Shown: in pieces, positions 24,601 through 39,159 of the stretch
Layout: each line of letters starts with the position of its first letter
How positions within the stretch are numbered: the first letter of the stretch is position 1
Source: Hemicordylus capensis
Taxonomy: Eukaryota; Chordata; Lepidosauria; Squamata; Cordylidae
Assembly: GCF_027244095.1 (NCBI RefSeq)
Contig: NC_069658.1
Span: forward strand, 264,314,687 to 264,378,686
DNA: 64,000 nucleotides
Direction of reading: 5' to 3'
Program-made: the position numbers and the translations under genes
Notes under the pieces: generated by a model
The model's input: only the letters and a program-made list of their open reading frames with translations
The model's database searches: none
Told to the model about the DNA's origin: nothing

Positions 24601-27465
24601 TCCAATATTTAAGTGGGGTGCATCTTATCCCACTTGTGGGGTGGGGCTGGATCATTGCACAACTGGCACTGCTGGTGACAGGAGAATCTGACAGACTGTT
24701 GTTCTCTTGCACCTTTTCTGGGCAGCAGAAATTAAGGTAACGTATTCAATATCTTCTACTGAACCACACCTTGGTCTAGCAAACCCAAAACGGTCTCCTA
24801 TAACTGGTAATGGCTCACCACCGTCTTCCAGGGATTGGATTTGGGAGTTTATACATACAAAGCAGGGCTTCTACCACTGAGTTAGCCTGTGGCTACTCTG
24901 AGTCAGGAGTAGAATCAGTTATAAGAATGCCAGCCAGTTAGGAAGGGAACAGTAGTCATCGCCTGGGCAAGGTATACACCTCCTAGGCTCTATTTCCCTA
25001 CACCTCATACCTAGGACACCCAGGTAAGTGCTGTAAACGGATGACAGTTGTATCTTGTTTAGGTATTATTGTAGGATGAGTGTAAATGTTAGGAATGTAC
25101 TTGAACTAAGGGCCAACAACTACATATTACATGATATCCTGGAAAGGAGGGGGAGGAGACAGGTCCAGAGAAATCTTGACCCCTCAGAAATCTAACACAT
25201 TTTGTTGAGAACTATCTTCTAACAGGACTGGCTCTTAAAATGTTGGCAATGGTGCCTAGGTCTTACTTGGGAGTAAGTTCCACTGAACTCAGTGGGGCTT
25301 TCCAATGAAATCTGCGTAGTTTGGGGCTGCAAGAGTTGTAAATATTTTTCAGGCACTGGATTGTAGAAATGCTGGTACCATGCAAATTGGTGCCATGAGG
25401 GCAGGCTGTGTAATGGGCACAGGCATGGGACAAGACTGAATCAGCATGAGCTAAGGATGCACCCCCAAGTCCTCTGTTTTTATGTAGAGGGCTCTGGTAT
25501 GTGCTTTCTGTTCATGTTGGATGCCTCTCATGCCAGAAGCAGTATGAAGGCTCCAAAGCACACGTTGCTTTCAACATGGCAAGTACCCAGCATGAACATT
25601 GGTACCAGTACAGGAACTAAGTTAGCTTGTATAGCAAGAGCCAAATCACACATTATATTACATTCCTGTAAGCCCATTATTAACTGACAGGCTTAACACT
25701 GAAGTAAACCAGAAATGCTCCTTGGATGTAAAAGAGATTCCCCCAACACAAAAAAACAAAACAGCTACTTGCAGCTATGTTTTAACCACCCATCCCCATG
25801 GGTCCTAATCTCAAGCCAGATCAGGCCCCCTGCTGCTACTTCCCCCCCTTTTCATCAAAAGGGCAATTCCATCGGAGAAAGGGGAATACACCTGGTCCAA
25901 GGAAGGAAAGATAAATGACCCAAATCAGTAGAAGCCTGGGGTAGACAGGGGGAGGGGGGGCATACAAAATATTTTAAAAGGAAATCTTATGATTTATTTA
26001 TTTGCTTAAACATTTGTATCCCACTTTTCCTTCCTAATTACTGGATGCTCAAAGGGCTAACAATCTACAAGATTTAAACCAGTCATAAAATATACAACAA
26101 ACAATTAAAAAAAAAAAAGGTGAGGAGAGGAGAGGTGGTCTTGTGGTAGCAAGCATGACTTGTCCCCTTAGCTAAGCAGGGTCCACCCTGGTTGCATATG
26201 AGACTAGAAGTGTGAGCACTGCAAGATATTGCCCTCAGGGGATGGAGCCACCCTGGGAAGAGCAGAAGGTTTCAAGTTCCCTCTGGCTTCTCCAAGTTAG
26301 GACAAGATTTTTTTATAGGGCTGAGAGAGATTCCTGCCTGCAACCTTGGAGAAGCCGCTGCCAGTCTGTGAAGATGATACTGAGCTAGACAGACCAATGG
26401 TCTGACAGTATATGGCAGCTCCCTATGTTCCTAAACACAGCAGAAAATACAAATGAACTGCGGGATAGAGCAGCAGAAAGAACATCTTAACTTCCAGACA
26501 ATTTTTTTTTTTTAAAAAAATGGCTTTCAGCAGGTGACAGAACACCAACATAAATGGGGCTTGTCTGATCTCATGAAGCATGAAGTTCCATAAGTTGGGT
26601 GCTCTTATGGAAAAGGATGTGTCACCACAATTGCATTTCCAAAGGCTGATGATCTCAGGAATTAGGCAGCAATGAATGAGGGGAGACTATCTTTGAAGTA
26701 TCTTGGTTGTAATCTGTTTAGGGCTTTAAAAGAAACAACCAGCATCTCAAATTTTCTCCCAGAAATGGACTGGCAGTTAATGTAGTTGACACAATAAAGC
26801 TGGTGGGTGATGATGGGCTTGAGTAACATGTAGTTCAATCCCAATTGGCTGAACAAGTCATGACCTACACATTCAGTATGGTACTTTACTGGAGCAATTG
26901 GAACAATTGGAAGGCATGGGAAGTGCCCAACTCTGGTAATCTTCCCTTCACCAGGTTTGTGCAGCTTGCGATCCACCAAGCAGAATGCAGCCCAGTGGCC
27001 ACAATATTATGGATTGTCAGGTGCTTGGCAGCCTTTCTGTTTGTGCAATTAGTTTACGTGGCTGGTAAGCAGCTTTAGTTGGGTCAGATGTTGTGTAGGC
27101 CTGACCTAGGCAAGGAGTTCAAGTGGAGAATTATTTGCTCCTCTCTAAAGCAGGGTCTGCAAAGAGTTGCTAAACAGAAGAACAAAGCTGACAGTTAGTG
27201 ATGTTCTCTCCAGCTCCCAAACATCTGCTTGCCTGTTCACCTTTACCTTTGCTTTTCTTCCCAGTCCACTGCAGAGTTAGATCGCTCCATAGTTGAAACA
27301 GAGAAGAACATCCAGCAGCTCCACGGTACCCGGCGTTACTTGCGCCAATGCATCCACGAAAAGCAGACAGGCTACGAAGTAGATGGCAGCATCAAACGCT
27401 TGCGGCAGCGCCGCATACACCCCCGCACCTGCCTGCAAGAGACTCTTCAGCTAGTCTACACCTAG
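9115..27465 (+). CDS. TEKTL1: Tektin-like protein 1 (CCDC105), 7 coding exons
   Basis: Seven exons (9115-9669, 18864-18968, 20359-20557, 22377-22543, 24243-24338, 24462-24575, 27265-27465) join with GT/AG borders and consistent phase into 478 residues. Only the exon 3/4 junction splits a codon, giving the Glu of PFTPE. Residues ~130-220 and most of exons 4-7 look like long coiled coils. Exon 6 carries RPVVKVYQR (residues 390-398), a degenerate form of the tektin nonapeptide RPNVELCRD. Length, exon count and this signature fit TEKTL1; the human protein is about 500 residues. From knowledge of the family, it lies in the lumen of sperm axonemal doublet microtubules, so testis expression is inferred. 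The ATG at 9115 has a strong Kozak context (gccATGG); an in-frame ATG at 9073 lies before a good acceptor (AG at 9091-9092) and is less likely. The identity rests on recognition without a search; another divergent tektin is the main alternative. Confidence 0.85.
10510..10813. mobile_element. hAT-like non-autonomous element in TEKTL1 intron 1
   Basis: Shares ends and interior with 4413-4729 (landmarks gaatttaattgctgcgat, gtctggaaagtgccctg). It is diverged, and no target duplication is visible. Confidence 0.5.
11620..13357 (-). mobile_element. L2-clade LINE nested in the CR1
   Basis: On the minus strand, 13342-12560 encodes reverse transcriptase (NTIDHDILLDRLGELG, YGVPQGSILSP, YQYADDTQIYF) and 12559-11765 the C-terminal part (RLDYCNALYMGLPL, GLWNALPADI). 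A single TAG between LQAVMG and MRDNKLKLNP, where Trp is expected, separates them. An AT-rich tail of attt units lies at ~11641-11660. Flanking copies of tgatagaccatgaag at 11605-11619 and 13358-13372 are a 15-base target duplication within the CR1 3' UTR. It is 5'-truncated. Confidence 0.85.
16351..16575 (+). repeat. tRNA-derived SINE with L2-like 3' end, nested in CR1
   Basis: A box gtggtgtggtggttagagtg, B box region gttcaaatccc, body, and a 3' end with the stem ccgctct/agagcgg followed by ataaatgtaataataa. It splits the CR1 between ORF1 and the endonuclease. Confidence 0.8.
18641..18772. mobile_element. Palindromic hAT-like MITE in TEKTL1 intron 1
   Basis: Inverse halves (ttgttggactagaactcccat and tggcacttgtaatccgacaa) with ends gggctgcac and gaccctgccctg. 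Flanks ccctaaca and acccaaca agree at 6 of 8 bases. It ends ~90 bases before exon 2. Confidence 0.55.
18864..18968 (+). CDS. TEKTL1: TEKTL1 coding exon 2
   Basis: 105 bases, 35 codons, phase 0 at both ends, between TAG and GTAGG. It encodes a strongly helical segment beginning ISDKVDAL and ending SEDHLK, which continues the coiled coil of exon 1. Confidence 0.8.
19110..20340. other. TEKTL1 intron 2, no recognised repeat
   Basis: Non-coding sequence between exons 2 and 3 with no clear repeat or RNA gene. Confidence 0.5.
20359..20557 (+). CDS. TEKTL1: TEKTL1 coding exon 3
   Basis: 199 bases between TTGCAG and GTAAGG, phase 0 in and phase 1 out. It encodes QLGTCRQTLDML, then a Pro/Thr-rich linker ending GPFTP, a break between coiled-coil blocks of the kind seen in tektins. 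Confidence 0.8.
20715..20900. mobile_element. Palindromic MITE in TEKTL1 intron 3
   Basis: Inverse ends ggcctggctca and tgaaccaggcc, with arms of ~48 bases (tttaatgtgggtgacca and tggtaacccacactaaa). No clear target duplication, so the superfamily is unassigned. Confidence 0.6.
21768..21821. repeat. Perfect 19-bp hairpin in TEKTL1 intron 3
   Basis: Arms 21768-21786 and 21803-21821 (atgaacagcctctgtgtct and its reverse complement) around a 16-base AT-rich loop, followed by an AT-rich stretch rich in ataagat units. Confidence 0.7.
22377..22543 (+). CDS. TEKTL1: TEKTL1 coding exon 4
   Basis: 167 bases between CTCCAG and GTAATG. The first two bases complete the split Glu codon. It encodes ECEAALEDARRL and a long helix ending LCHK. 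Confidence 0.8.
23596..23999. mobile_element. hAT-type MITE (CAGGGGCGTA ends) in TEKTL1 intron 4
   Basis: Starts CAGGGGCGTAGC and ends GTTACGCCCCTG. Flanks gttaggtg (23588-23595) and cttaggtg (24000-24007) match at 7 of 8 bases. It shares outer sequence with 38431-39935. Confidence 0.8.
24243..24338 (+). CDS. TEKTL1: TEKTL1 coding exon 5
   Basis: 96 bases, 32 codons, phase 0 at both ends, between GGCAG and GTGAGC. It encodes ERLDMALAGTRGTL and continues the helical rod. Confidence 0.8.
24462..24575 (+). CDS. TEKTL1: TEKTL1 coding exon 6, with tektin-like signature
   Basis: 114 bases, 38 codons, phase 0, between CCACAG and GTAAAA. Bases 24507-24533 encode RPVVKVYQR, which aligns with the tektin nonapeptide RPNVELCRD; the Arg-Pro and central Val are kept while the Cys and Asp are lost. 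Only 123 bases of intron separate it from exon 5. Confidence 0.82.
24576..25985. other. TEKTL1 intron 6, first part, no recognised element
   Basis: Unremarkable non-coding sequence apart from short low-complexity runs. Confidence 0.4.
25990..26990 (-). mobile_element. Decayed L2-like LINE 3' fragment in TEKTL1 intron 6
   Basis: On the minus strand, 26979-26662 encodes a degraded C-terminal LINE stretch (ISGRKFEMLVVSFKALNRLQ). The 3' portion continues to ~25990 with a LINE-type tail. A 5S SINE interrupts it at 26120-26431. Confidence 0.6.
26120..26431 (+). repeat. 5S rRNA-derived SINE nested in an L2-like fragment
   Basis: Same family as 886-1183: gctaagcagggtccaccctgg, body ctcaggggatggagcc, tail tatggcagctccctatgttcc. 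Confidence 0.75.
27265..27465 (+). CDS. TEKTL1: TEKTL1 coding exon 7 and stop
   Basis: 201 bases from the acceptor CCCAG to TAG at 27463-27465. It encodes 66 residues, STAELDRSIVETEK to QLVYT, with an Arg-rich C-terminal stretch after the last helix. Confidence 0.82.
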   Translation, partial: STAELDRSIVETEKNIQQLHGTRRYLRQCIHEKQTGYEVDGSIKRLRQRRIHPRTCLQETLQLVYT

Positions 27466-27943
27466 GAAGTGCAGCAAATGAGTAGCGAGAGAATGAAAAT
27501 GAAGAGCTGGAAACCTGAGACTGGCCCAGAATATTTTCTTCCCTACTGGGAAACAGGGAACATACCTGTTCCAAAGAGAGCAAGAGAGAGGGCCCACACC
27601 AGAGGAAGTCTGGGGCAGGGCAGATCAAAAACACACAGAGTATTTAAAAGGACTATCTGGTGCTTTCTTTTCTGATGCTTCAGTTATGGCTTAGAGGGAT
27701 CTGGAAAAGTCTGCTCTCTGTCTGGTGGCGGAACTCAACGTTATATACGCAGCTTCCTCTGGATCATCAGGCATGTCCATAACCAAAGAAAAGATGTTGA
27801 GAGCAGCAGAGGGTGCCCCATATAGTTGCAAATTGACCTTGGGGTGGGTGAGGAAGAAGCCCTGTCTATTTTTTCTTGTGCGGTACTTGTCTCTGTTTAT
27901 TGGGGCAGCCCCTGTTTTCTGGTACCTGTCTCTGGTAAATCAT

Positions 27944-28189
27944 TGGCTGACATCCAGAGCAATGGTGTGCTTGTAGAATGTGCAAATTTGCACTAGTGCA
28001 AGAAGTTAGCTTAGCTGTAACTTTGCACAAAAAGTTTCCATTAAAACAAATGAGGTATCCCACAACTGCACAACTACAAGCATGCTTGCAGTAGCACAAA
28101 CTCTAAACTCTTAAGCTCTAAACTTAGTGCAACAACTTTGCACTACCAAACATCCTTCCACAAATCACCATTGCTTTGGATGTCAGCCA
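27944..28189. mobile_element. Palindromic MITE at the TEKTL1 3' end
   Basis: Inverse ends tggctgacatccagagcaat and attgctttggatgtcagcca, with imperfect inner arms (aatttgcactagtgca, tagtgcaacaactttgca). No clear target duplication. Confidence 0.65.
28040..28045 (+). promoter_or_regulatory. Candidate TEKTL1 poly(A) signal (ATTAAA)
   Basis: ATTAAA about 575 bases after the TEKTL1 stop. It lies inside a palindromic element (27944-28189), so the transposon may supply the signal. Another candidate, AATAAA, lies near 29074. Without transcript data this is weak. Confidence 0.25.
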
Positions 28190-29640
28190 CGGTCCCTTAG
28201 AACGTTTAATTGAATTGTTAGAATTCATTCCTCTGAATTCAGATCTCACCCTGAGATCTCTAGAAGTCAACATGCACAGCAGGAAGCAGATACATAATAA
28301 GGTCATTCTCACAACCTTAGCTGTGGGGCTTGTGGGGTGGGGCAGGCAGGAACTTACCTGCCTTCCCCCACCCCTGCCACTTGAGCATCTGCTTGGACTC
28401 TGCCCCGAACCCACATGGGCAAGGTCCTGCACCCCAGAGTGTATTGCAAGAGCAGCTGTCTGCCACGCCCCCCCCCCCGCTCACTGCCTCAAATGTATAT
28501 AGCATAACAAGGTAAGCAGTCTTCTGCAATGTGTAATAGACAGAGGTGCTCACCCAGTGGTCCTTGGTATAAGAATTGTGGTGTTACTACAAGTATGTTC
28601 CTGTTTTGTGAAGTGTTGGTGGGTGTTTCTTTTTATATCTTTAAGTATTTTGGGGCTCTGGCCTAGTTTCCAGAATTATTTGTGTCAAAGCAAGAATGCT
28701 GAGTTATTGTCAGCATTTTTTTTAAAGTAAAAATATCTGAGCAAAAGTCAACAGTATCCATGCCAATCCTCCAGGAAGTCTCTAGGAATCAACATCAATC
28801 TCCAGCTGACGATTGAAAGCAACCCTAGAGATTTGAATGACTTGACATTGTTACAGATTTTTCTGCTTTTTGACTTTGTGTTATATTCCGGCAGAATTAA
28901 TCAACTGTGCACTGTCACTTCAGCACTCTTGCTTCTCCCTTTCTTCACCTATATTAATCTTCTTGCAGGCCTTTATTAAGAGCTCTGCTAGGGAATTGTA
29001 TACCAGATCCTGTGTGGTCGGCAGGTTCCAAATTGTGTGGAGTAACCCTCCCGGTGTTCAGTGTACTCTGTACAAATAAACACTGAATGTCCAGGTGCCT
29101 GAAAGGAAAAGAAGCCATGTCAGCATGGCTAGTAGTGGGCAAGCATATATTTTCACTCCCCATATTCAGGGAGCCACTACCAAAGGGGCCCCTGTCCCTG
29201 GGAGTTCTCCCCACCGTAGGCTTTACCGCGAGTTTTCTGGGAGGCTTTACTGCGAATTCAAAGTTATCCCCAAAACCCAAATCAAAAGTGGATTTTTATT
29301 CCCTGGATACAAATCGGGCTGCACGCAGTGAAAAGCCCGAATTGTGTGTGAAGTGCTCTCCGATAGGGGGGCATCATCAAACCAGCAGTTTCTGTGGCTC
29401 TCCAAATATCATCTCAAGTCAACACTGTCGAGGGGCCAGACAACACACCCAGGCTCTCTGGATTATTCTATTTCCCGGCAGTAGGATAACCCTAGGAAGC
29501 ATCAATATGTTGTTTTCCTCCACCAGTTCTCCATTCCTTTCTCGTTGTGTTTTAATTATCCTTGTTAACTTTATTTCTTTGTCTCAGGTACTCGTAGGAA
29601 AAAATCCAAAATCGTAGAAAATAAGAGCTGCTAGCCCTTA
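28190..29640. other. TEKTL1-RPS5 spacer, unrecognised
   Basis: No convincing exon. Open frames near 29087-29617 have no recognised domain and cross low-information sequence. AATAAA occurs near 29074. Confidence 0.35.
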
Positions 29641-29659
29641 CTTTAACAGCGCGGTTTTG

Positions 29660-30300
29660 CTTCACTAAGAATGAGGAATACGCATGCGCGCTTTTAAAGT
29701 AACGCGCTACCACAACACAGCAGTGCGTGTGCGCTTGCGAGTGACGTCAAGAATCCCGATGGCAAGGATTTAGGAAGCATACGCGTTATGAGAGAATGTA
29801 CGATAATGTAAAATAGATAACAGAGAATAGTGGTAGTAGGAAAACTTAAAAAGGACAAAAAGATGAACGTGTCATTAAAAAAGAAGGCGTTTCCTTTTCA
29901 AACTCAACCAAGCCACCAACTGAGCCGCCATCTTGAAAAAGGAACGGAAACCCCATCCTCGCATGCGCAGGAAGCGGAACAAACGGCACGAGGTTTTCTA
30001 CACCTATCGATGGGATGGGAAGACTTTTTTATTTAAAGTAGCGCATGCGCTCGATGCGCCGGAAGCCCGTGAATAAGACTCCGGGCAGCCCCGCGCGTGG
30101 CCCTTTTTGCCTGAGCAAGCAGGGAGGGTGGTGGTGGAGAGCCTCCATGTGAGTCTTTGCCGTGCGGGAGAAACGGGGGAGGGGACGAAAAGCGCCCTGG
30201 GGGAGATCAGGGGTGCGATGGGGGCTGAAGAGCGGTCTGAGGTTGGGATAGCTCTGCCTCTCGGATGCCTGCGGCGGGTGGTTGAGGTGGCGCTGGTGGC
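29660..30300 (+). promoter_or_regulatory. CpG-rich RPS5 promoter region
   Basis: CpG density rises sharply here compared with the surrounding sequence. Visible sites are NRF1-type GCATGCGC motifs at 29681-29690, 29961-29968 and 30041-30050 (the last the full palindrome GCGCATGCGC), a perfect CRE (TGACGTCA, 29742-29749), a YY1 site (GCCGCCATCTTG, 29924-29935) and an ETS-type CCGGAAG near 30058. These are typical of housekeeping and ribosomal-protein promoters. The CRE and YY1 sites lie 170-360 bases from the inferred RPS5 start, so a second or divergent start is possible. Confidence 0.7.
30102..30148 (+). other. RPS5: RPS5 non-coding exon 1 with TOP start (inferred)
   Basis: A pyrimidine run (ccctttttgcc at 30101-30111) is a good terminal-oligopyrimidine start, the hallmark of vertebrate ribosomal-protein mRNAs and the target of mTOR/LARP1 control. 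A donor GTGAGT follows at 30149. Joining to the acceptor at 31665-31666 places the RPS5 ATG two bases into exon 2. The exact start is inferred. Confidence 0.6.
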
Positions 30301-30830
30301 AAAGCCCCTGTGGTGGAATGGGCTCGAGGCCTGGGCTGGGGCCGGGCAGTCCGGGTTCAAATTCCCGCCTCGAGAGCACGGTGACTGGGGGCAGCTGGTC
30401 TCCCGCTGCACCCCACTGCAGAAGACTTCCATGAGGCTGGAAAAGAAGGGGGGGTGTGGAATAAGCCTTAAGAGAGGAAGAGCCAGGCCTCTAAAGCTGA
30501 AGCAACGAAGTGCTCCTTCCATTCTTTCTAATCGGGCTTGCAAGCCCCCACGCCGTTATTTTCAGTCGATTTTTTGTCAAAGCCTGCACTGACTTCTTTC
30601 TGCTCTGTTCTCCCCCCGCCGCCACCACACACACACACACGCACAAAACTACCTCAAGAATACTTGGGTAGTTCTGTCATCCAGAGTTTGTGGGGGTGGG
30701 AAAGAAAGAAAGGAGGAGACCTGAAAAGGGCATTATTGGATCCTGCTTGGAGTAGTGGTGATGTGGGGAGTGGAAGAAAAAAGCAAAGTAAAGATTCGGC
30801 ATTTCCATTACAATTCAGTCTGTAGTCTAG

Positions 30831-30965
30831 GTCAGGGGTAGGCAGTCTTTGCTCTCCAGCAGTTTTTGAACTACAATTCCCTACCATCCCTTGCCATAAC
30901 GTTTTGTGGCTGGGGATGATGGGAATTGTAGTTCAACAATTAGAGAGCCAAGGCTGCCTGTCTTG
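30831..30965. mobile_element. Palindromic hAT-like MITE in RPS5 intron 1
   Basis: Halves caggggtaggcagtctttgc and gccaaggctgcctg with inner arms ttgaactacaattccc and gggaattgtagttcaa. No target duplication visible. Confidence 0.6.
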
Positions 30966-31269
30966 GGTATGGGAATATTATTTCAAGGGTTTGGCTCACC
31001 AGATGCCCCTAAGCTTAAGGGTGGGGTGGGGGGGGGAGCATTATCTTTTTATTCTTAAACAAAATTTAACCTGACAACCTTTCACTGTGAATGGCTCAAG
31101 TGATGAGTCTGGCAATTTGTCAGGTCAGCCAGATGTTGTATAAGTTAGTGTATAACAATTCTGCCTAATCAGTGCTATATTTAAAGAGTAGAAATCCACC
31201 ATTCAAAGTTTTGCTGAATGTGATAAACTACCTTCTCAGGCTGGACTGTTTTAGCAGATAATAGTTTGA

Positions 31270-31445
31270 GGCAGTGTGTTCCTATTCAACATCAGCCCAT
31301 CTCTCTAGTGGCTGTTGCTGATGCCTACCTTGTGTTTCTTTTCAGATTGTGGACTCTTTGGGGGCAGGGAATTCTTTTATTCATTTTGCTATGTAAACTA
31401 CCTTGAGAACTGTTTTATTGAAAAGTGTGTAAATATTCTTAATAG
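31270..31445 (+). repeat. LINE-tail-like interspersed repeat in RPS5 intron 1
   Basis: Landmarks agtggctgttgctgatgcc, tttcttttcagattgtgga and tgtaaactaccttgagaa. Related copies at 37168-37440 (minus) and 58795-58985 (plus). Confidence 0.5.
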
Positions 31446-31622
31446 TAATACATTCTTCTTGCTACTTAAGATGTATTTTCAGAAATCTTTTGATGGTGGC
31501 CTCTATACCTTTTACATGCATATGGTCTATCTTGAAACTGTCTGGTTGAAAAGCTACTTTATGTGTGCATGAAAGAAATTAGGTGGAACTTACATTTTCT
31601 ATCAGAGCTACTGAAGAGTTGA

Positions 31623-35729
<4,107 letters not shown>

Positions 35730-35761
35730 AACTGTTGCTGGAGGTCCAAAGCAAATAAACT

Positions 35762-37165
35762 CTAGTTTTCATACTGTTTCACTTCTCTTTGAATTGTGGT
35801 TCACTTTCTATCCCTTTTATGGAAGGGAGGGTGCTAATCAGGAATGTATCAAGGTTGAAGTGGTCCCTGGGACAAGAAGATGAAGCCCACCCCCCACATC
35901 CCTTTGCTGAAGATGAACTATATGGACATGATGAAAAGCAAAACATTCTTGCATGCCCTTATGTCTCACTTCCATGCAAATAATATCACACACATCAGGA
36001 GTGTTGAGTTGGCAGATTGCCAGGGACTCAGGGATAGCAAAGAGCACCTGATTCTCAGCCAGTGGGCCATTCTTCCTTTGGGGCACAGGGTCATTTATCC
36101 CAACCGCCTTTTAAAATCATGTTGTGCCCCTAGTGCTTGCTCGGCTGCTGTGGGCCCATCACCTGGGAGTTTCTCCTCCTAGGCAGCTCTCTTATGAAGA
36201 TGTATCAGAGTAGGAGAGCATTTTTTAAGAGTGAGATGCAATGGTTCAAGTGGAGAATATGGTCTGGCTACTTGTCCCGAGATTCTTTCTGGAGATGCAA
36301 ATCACCCTAGTTTGACACTTGTGAAAATAATATGGCCAGCACTCCACTGGCTCTTCCCTTCCAACAGGGTTTTAACTGCAGGGGAATTAAATGAAATGAA
36401 CCTCTGAAGATACAGAACTGTGCCTCCCCTCAACCAAGTTTCTTGCAGACAATATCAAAGGATTGCAAGAATTTCCCAAAATCTGAATCCAGTATTTTAG
36501 ACCATCTTGCAATATTCCATGACAAAACATTAAGGGAATAAGAATCTCCATGACTAGTTGGGAAAAACAGGCTAATGCCCATCATAAGATGGGTTTAGCC
36601 TCTATACCCCCTTCTACCCCATAATTTGTCTCTCTGAAAATTCCTACCTGTCCTTAAACTCTAAATTCATCTGAACTGACTGTGGCTATATCCAGTCTTT
36701 TACTGAGGAAATTGCAGGAGGCTTCCCCACCTTGTCCAAGATCAGCAACTTCCTTTCCTTAATTAAAATATTAGGATATGTAGTAAATGGAACTGAGAGA
36801 GGTGGCCGGTGGAGCCAGCACTCCCCAAAGTCACTCTCGGGCAGGGAACCACACCTCCACTTCCTGCTTTTATCTTCAGGGTCCCTCCATACTGTGCAAC
36901 AAAAATCCCCAAGTATCCCCACACTGCTGTTTCCAACACTCTCCCAAAGTGCAACTTTTAGAATATGCTTATATTATGTACTAAGGGACAGTATCATGAA
37001 TTGTCATGGGAAAAAGCCATTGGCTATATGAACAGCACTTTACTGTTATTGTAAACGGAGTCGTTGTAAATCCCTTCCTCATAAGAACTCTGCCTACCCT
37101 ATGCATAGTGAAGCAGGAGTAAATCGCTGTTTGGAAAATCTCTGGGTTTCCCTCCCTCCATCTTC
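35762..37165. other. Intergenic downstream of RPS5, unrecognised
   Basis: Non-coding. GC-poor, with no clear repeat family or exon. Confidence 0.4.
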
Positions 37166-37167
37166 AG

Positions 37168-37440
37168 TGAAGTGAGTGGCATCTGTGTTTCATACTATTG
37201 CTATGAATACTTCTATACCGCAGTTCAACCAAAGTTCGCAAAGTGGTTCACACAGAAAAATAAATACATCAACAAGATAGCTCCCTGTCCCCAAAGGGCT
37301 CATGATCTAAAAAGAAACATAAGGCAGTTACCAGCAACAGCCACTGGAGGGATGCTGTGCTGGGGCTGGATAGGGCCAGTTGCTCTCCCCCTGCTAAATA
37401 GAAGAGAATTGCCATTTTAAGAGGTGCCTCTTTGCTCACC
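37168..37440 (-). repeat. LINE-tail-like interspersed repeat, antisense
   Basis: Minus-strand landmarks cagtggctgttgctggtaac, tttctttttagatcatgagcc and gtgaaccactttgcg match the family at 31270-31445. Confidence 0.6.
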
Positions 37441-37597
37441 CAATTCACAACCTGAAATGAGAGCACACAAGTGGCAAGGGGTAGCAAGGAGCAGGAGCTA
37501 CATCCACTGCCCGCCCTCTCCCTCTGGATAGCAGTGGGGACTGGGCCTAGCAGGCAGAAGACAGGCAGGTGAGCAGGGGGTGGCAGTGGCAGCCCCA

Positions 37598-37970
37598 CTC
37601 TGGTCAATGAAGAGATCTGCAGTTGGAGTATCTGGCTGGCTATTATGGGAAGCAAAATGTTGGCCTGAATTGGTTTGATCCAAACGCCCTTCAAGTAAGT
37701 TCTTGTTAACCCTTCAGATTTCCTTCCAAATATGCACATTTAACATCAACCACTTAGATAACCTTTCAGTAGGCATCTGAAGAATTTGCCATGCCAAAAT
37801 AATCAAGAGCCCTGCCCATCTTACCTGTGCATGGCTCCTGTACTTCCAAACACATACCAGAAAAAGCATCAGAGTTTTGTATCATGTACAGAACCTCAAG
37901 GTTTGTTTTTGTATATATAAAGCTAGTTTAGGCTTTAACATTCCAGGCTGAGAAGACAAACCTGAAGGAG
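37598..37970 (+). repeat. Direct duplication, copy A (~370 bp)
   Basis: Highly similar to 40757-41118 in the same orientation (landmarks ggctattatgggaagcaaaa, gtatcatgtacagaacct, gagaagacaaac). No family recognised. Confidence 0.75.
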
Positions 37971-38640
37971 TGCCAACCTTTCTCCCAAGCCTTACTGGTG
38001 AGGTCTCTTCATCTGCATGTTGTCCTTCCTCTTATAATGCTTTCAGTAAATGCTACTTTGGGACCTTTTAGCAACACCACCCCCACCCCCACAATTATAT
38101 TAATAAATAACACCCCCACTTTTCCTTGGTTCCTGCTAAGCCCAATTCTAGGACTGGAACATGATTACAGCACGGCAGGAAAAGGGTGAAGACTTTCCAC
38201 CCCATTCTAAGGGTGTTTGAACAACAGGAAGCCACTGGCCTTGGGGTAAACCTACCTGATCTGGCATGTGGTCCTAATGTGCTGCAAATGGCATTGGAAG
38301 AGACATGCAGCAAAACAAGAGGGACCTGCCCCAGGAAATATTAGCAGGCTCAATTCTCTGTTTTCATTCACTAAAGCCTATCTTTTTCTCTTTGGGGGGG
38401 TTTGTGTGTGTGTGTGTGTGCACCATTGACCAGGGGCGTAACAAGGCTGGAGTGGGCCCAGAGACAAAATTTTAAAATGGGCCCATCGCTGATACACCCC
38501 CCCACACACACACAATATATAGTCATGTGACTTGCCTCATGTGACTTGCCTCTGGGGGGCCCCTCGAGGCATGGGGCCCCCAGGCAGCCGCCTCCCTTGC
38601 CTAATAGTAGTAATGCCCCTGTGCACGCATTAGAGGGAAC

Positions 38641-38775
38641 AATGGTGAGAGGTAAAGGTAAGTATGCCCTCAACTCGATTTTGACTCCTGGTGCCCACAG
38701 AGCCCTGTGGTTTTCTTTTGGTAAAATACAGGAAAGGTTTACCATTGCTCCTCCTGCACAGGGTGAGAGAGCCCA
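38641..38775 (-). repeat. Sauria-type SINE, 3' part, inside the hAT-type element
   Basis: On the minus strand it reads the 3' body (ccacagggctctgtgggc) and a tail ending in taccttta units. The tRNA-like head is missing. Confidence 0.65.
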
Positions 38776-39159
38776 ATCCAAATAAACTAAAGTGCTGACG
38801 TTTCTGTAGCATCAACAGAGTGCCTGGTGCTGTACAGAACAAAGCCATAACTCCGCCTCCTCCGCCCAGAAGGGTTTTACAATCTCCAACATGCCATTTA
38901 CACTGGGGGAAAATATCGCAGTGACGATCGCAACACAAACAGTTTGCCTCAGTTGACGTCACTAACGCGGGCAGTGAAAGACTTGAAGGGCTCCCCCCCC
39001 CATTGGAAGTTTATTGCTTTTAATTTAGTGTTAAAGTTTCCTGAAAGCACAAAGAAGCACAGCAAGAATCCCCAAACAACGGACCAAGCTCACACCCCAC
39101 ACATCTCTCACACAAACCACAACAGTCCATTACTTTGCCGCTTCCTGGGGGAACGACGA

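Noticed and set aside
30107-30592. 161-codon open frame after the RPS5 start
   Set aside because: It spans exon 1, the donor and intron 1 of RPS5 in CpG-rich DNA, where long chance frames are expected.
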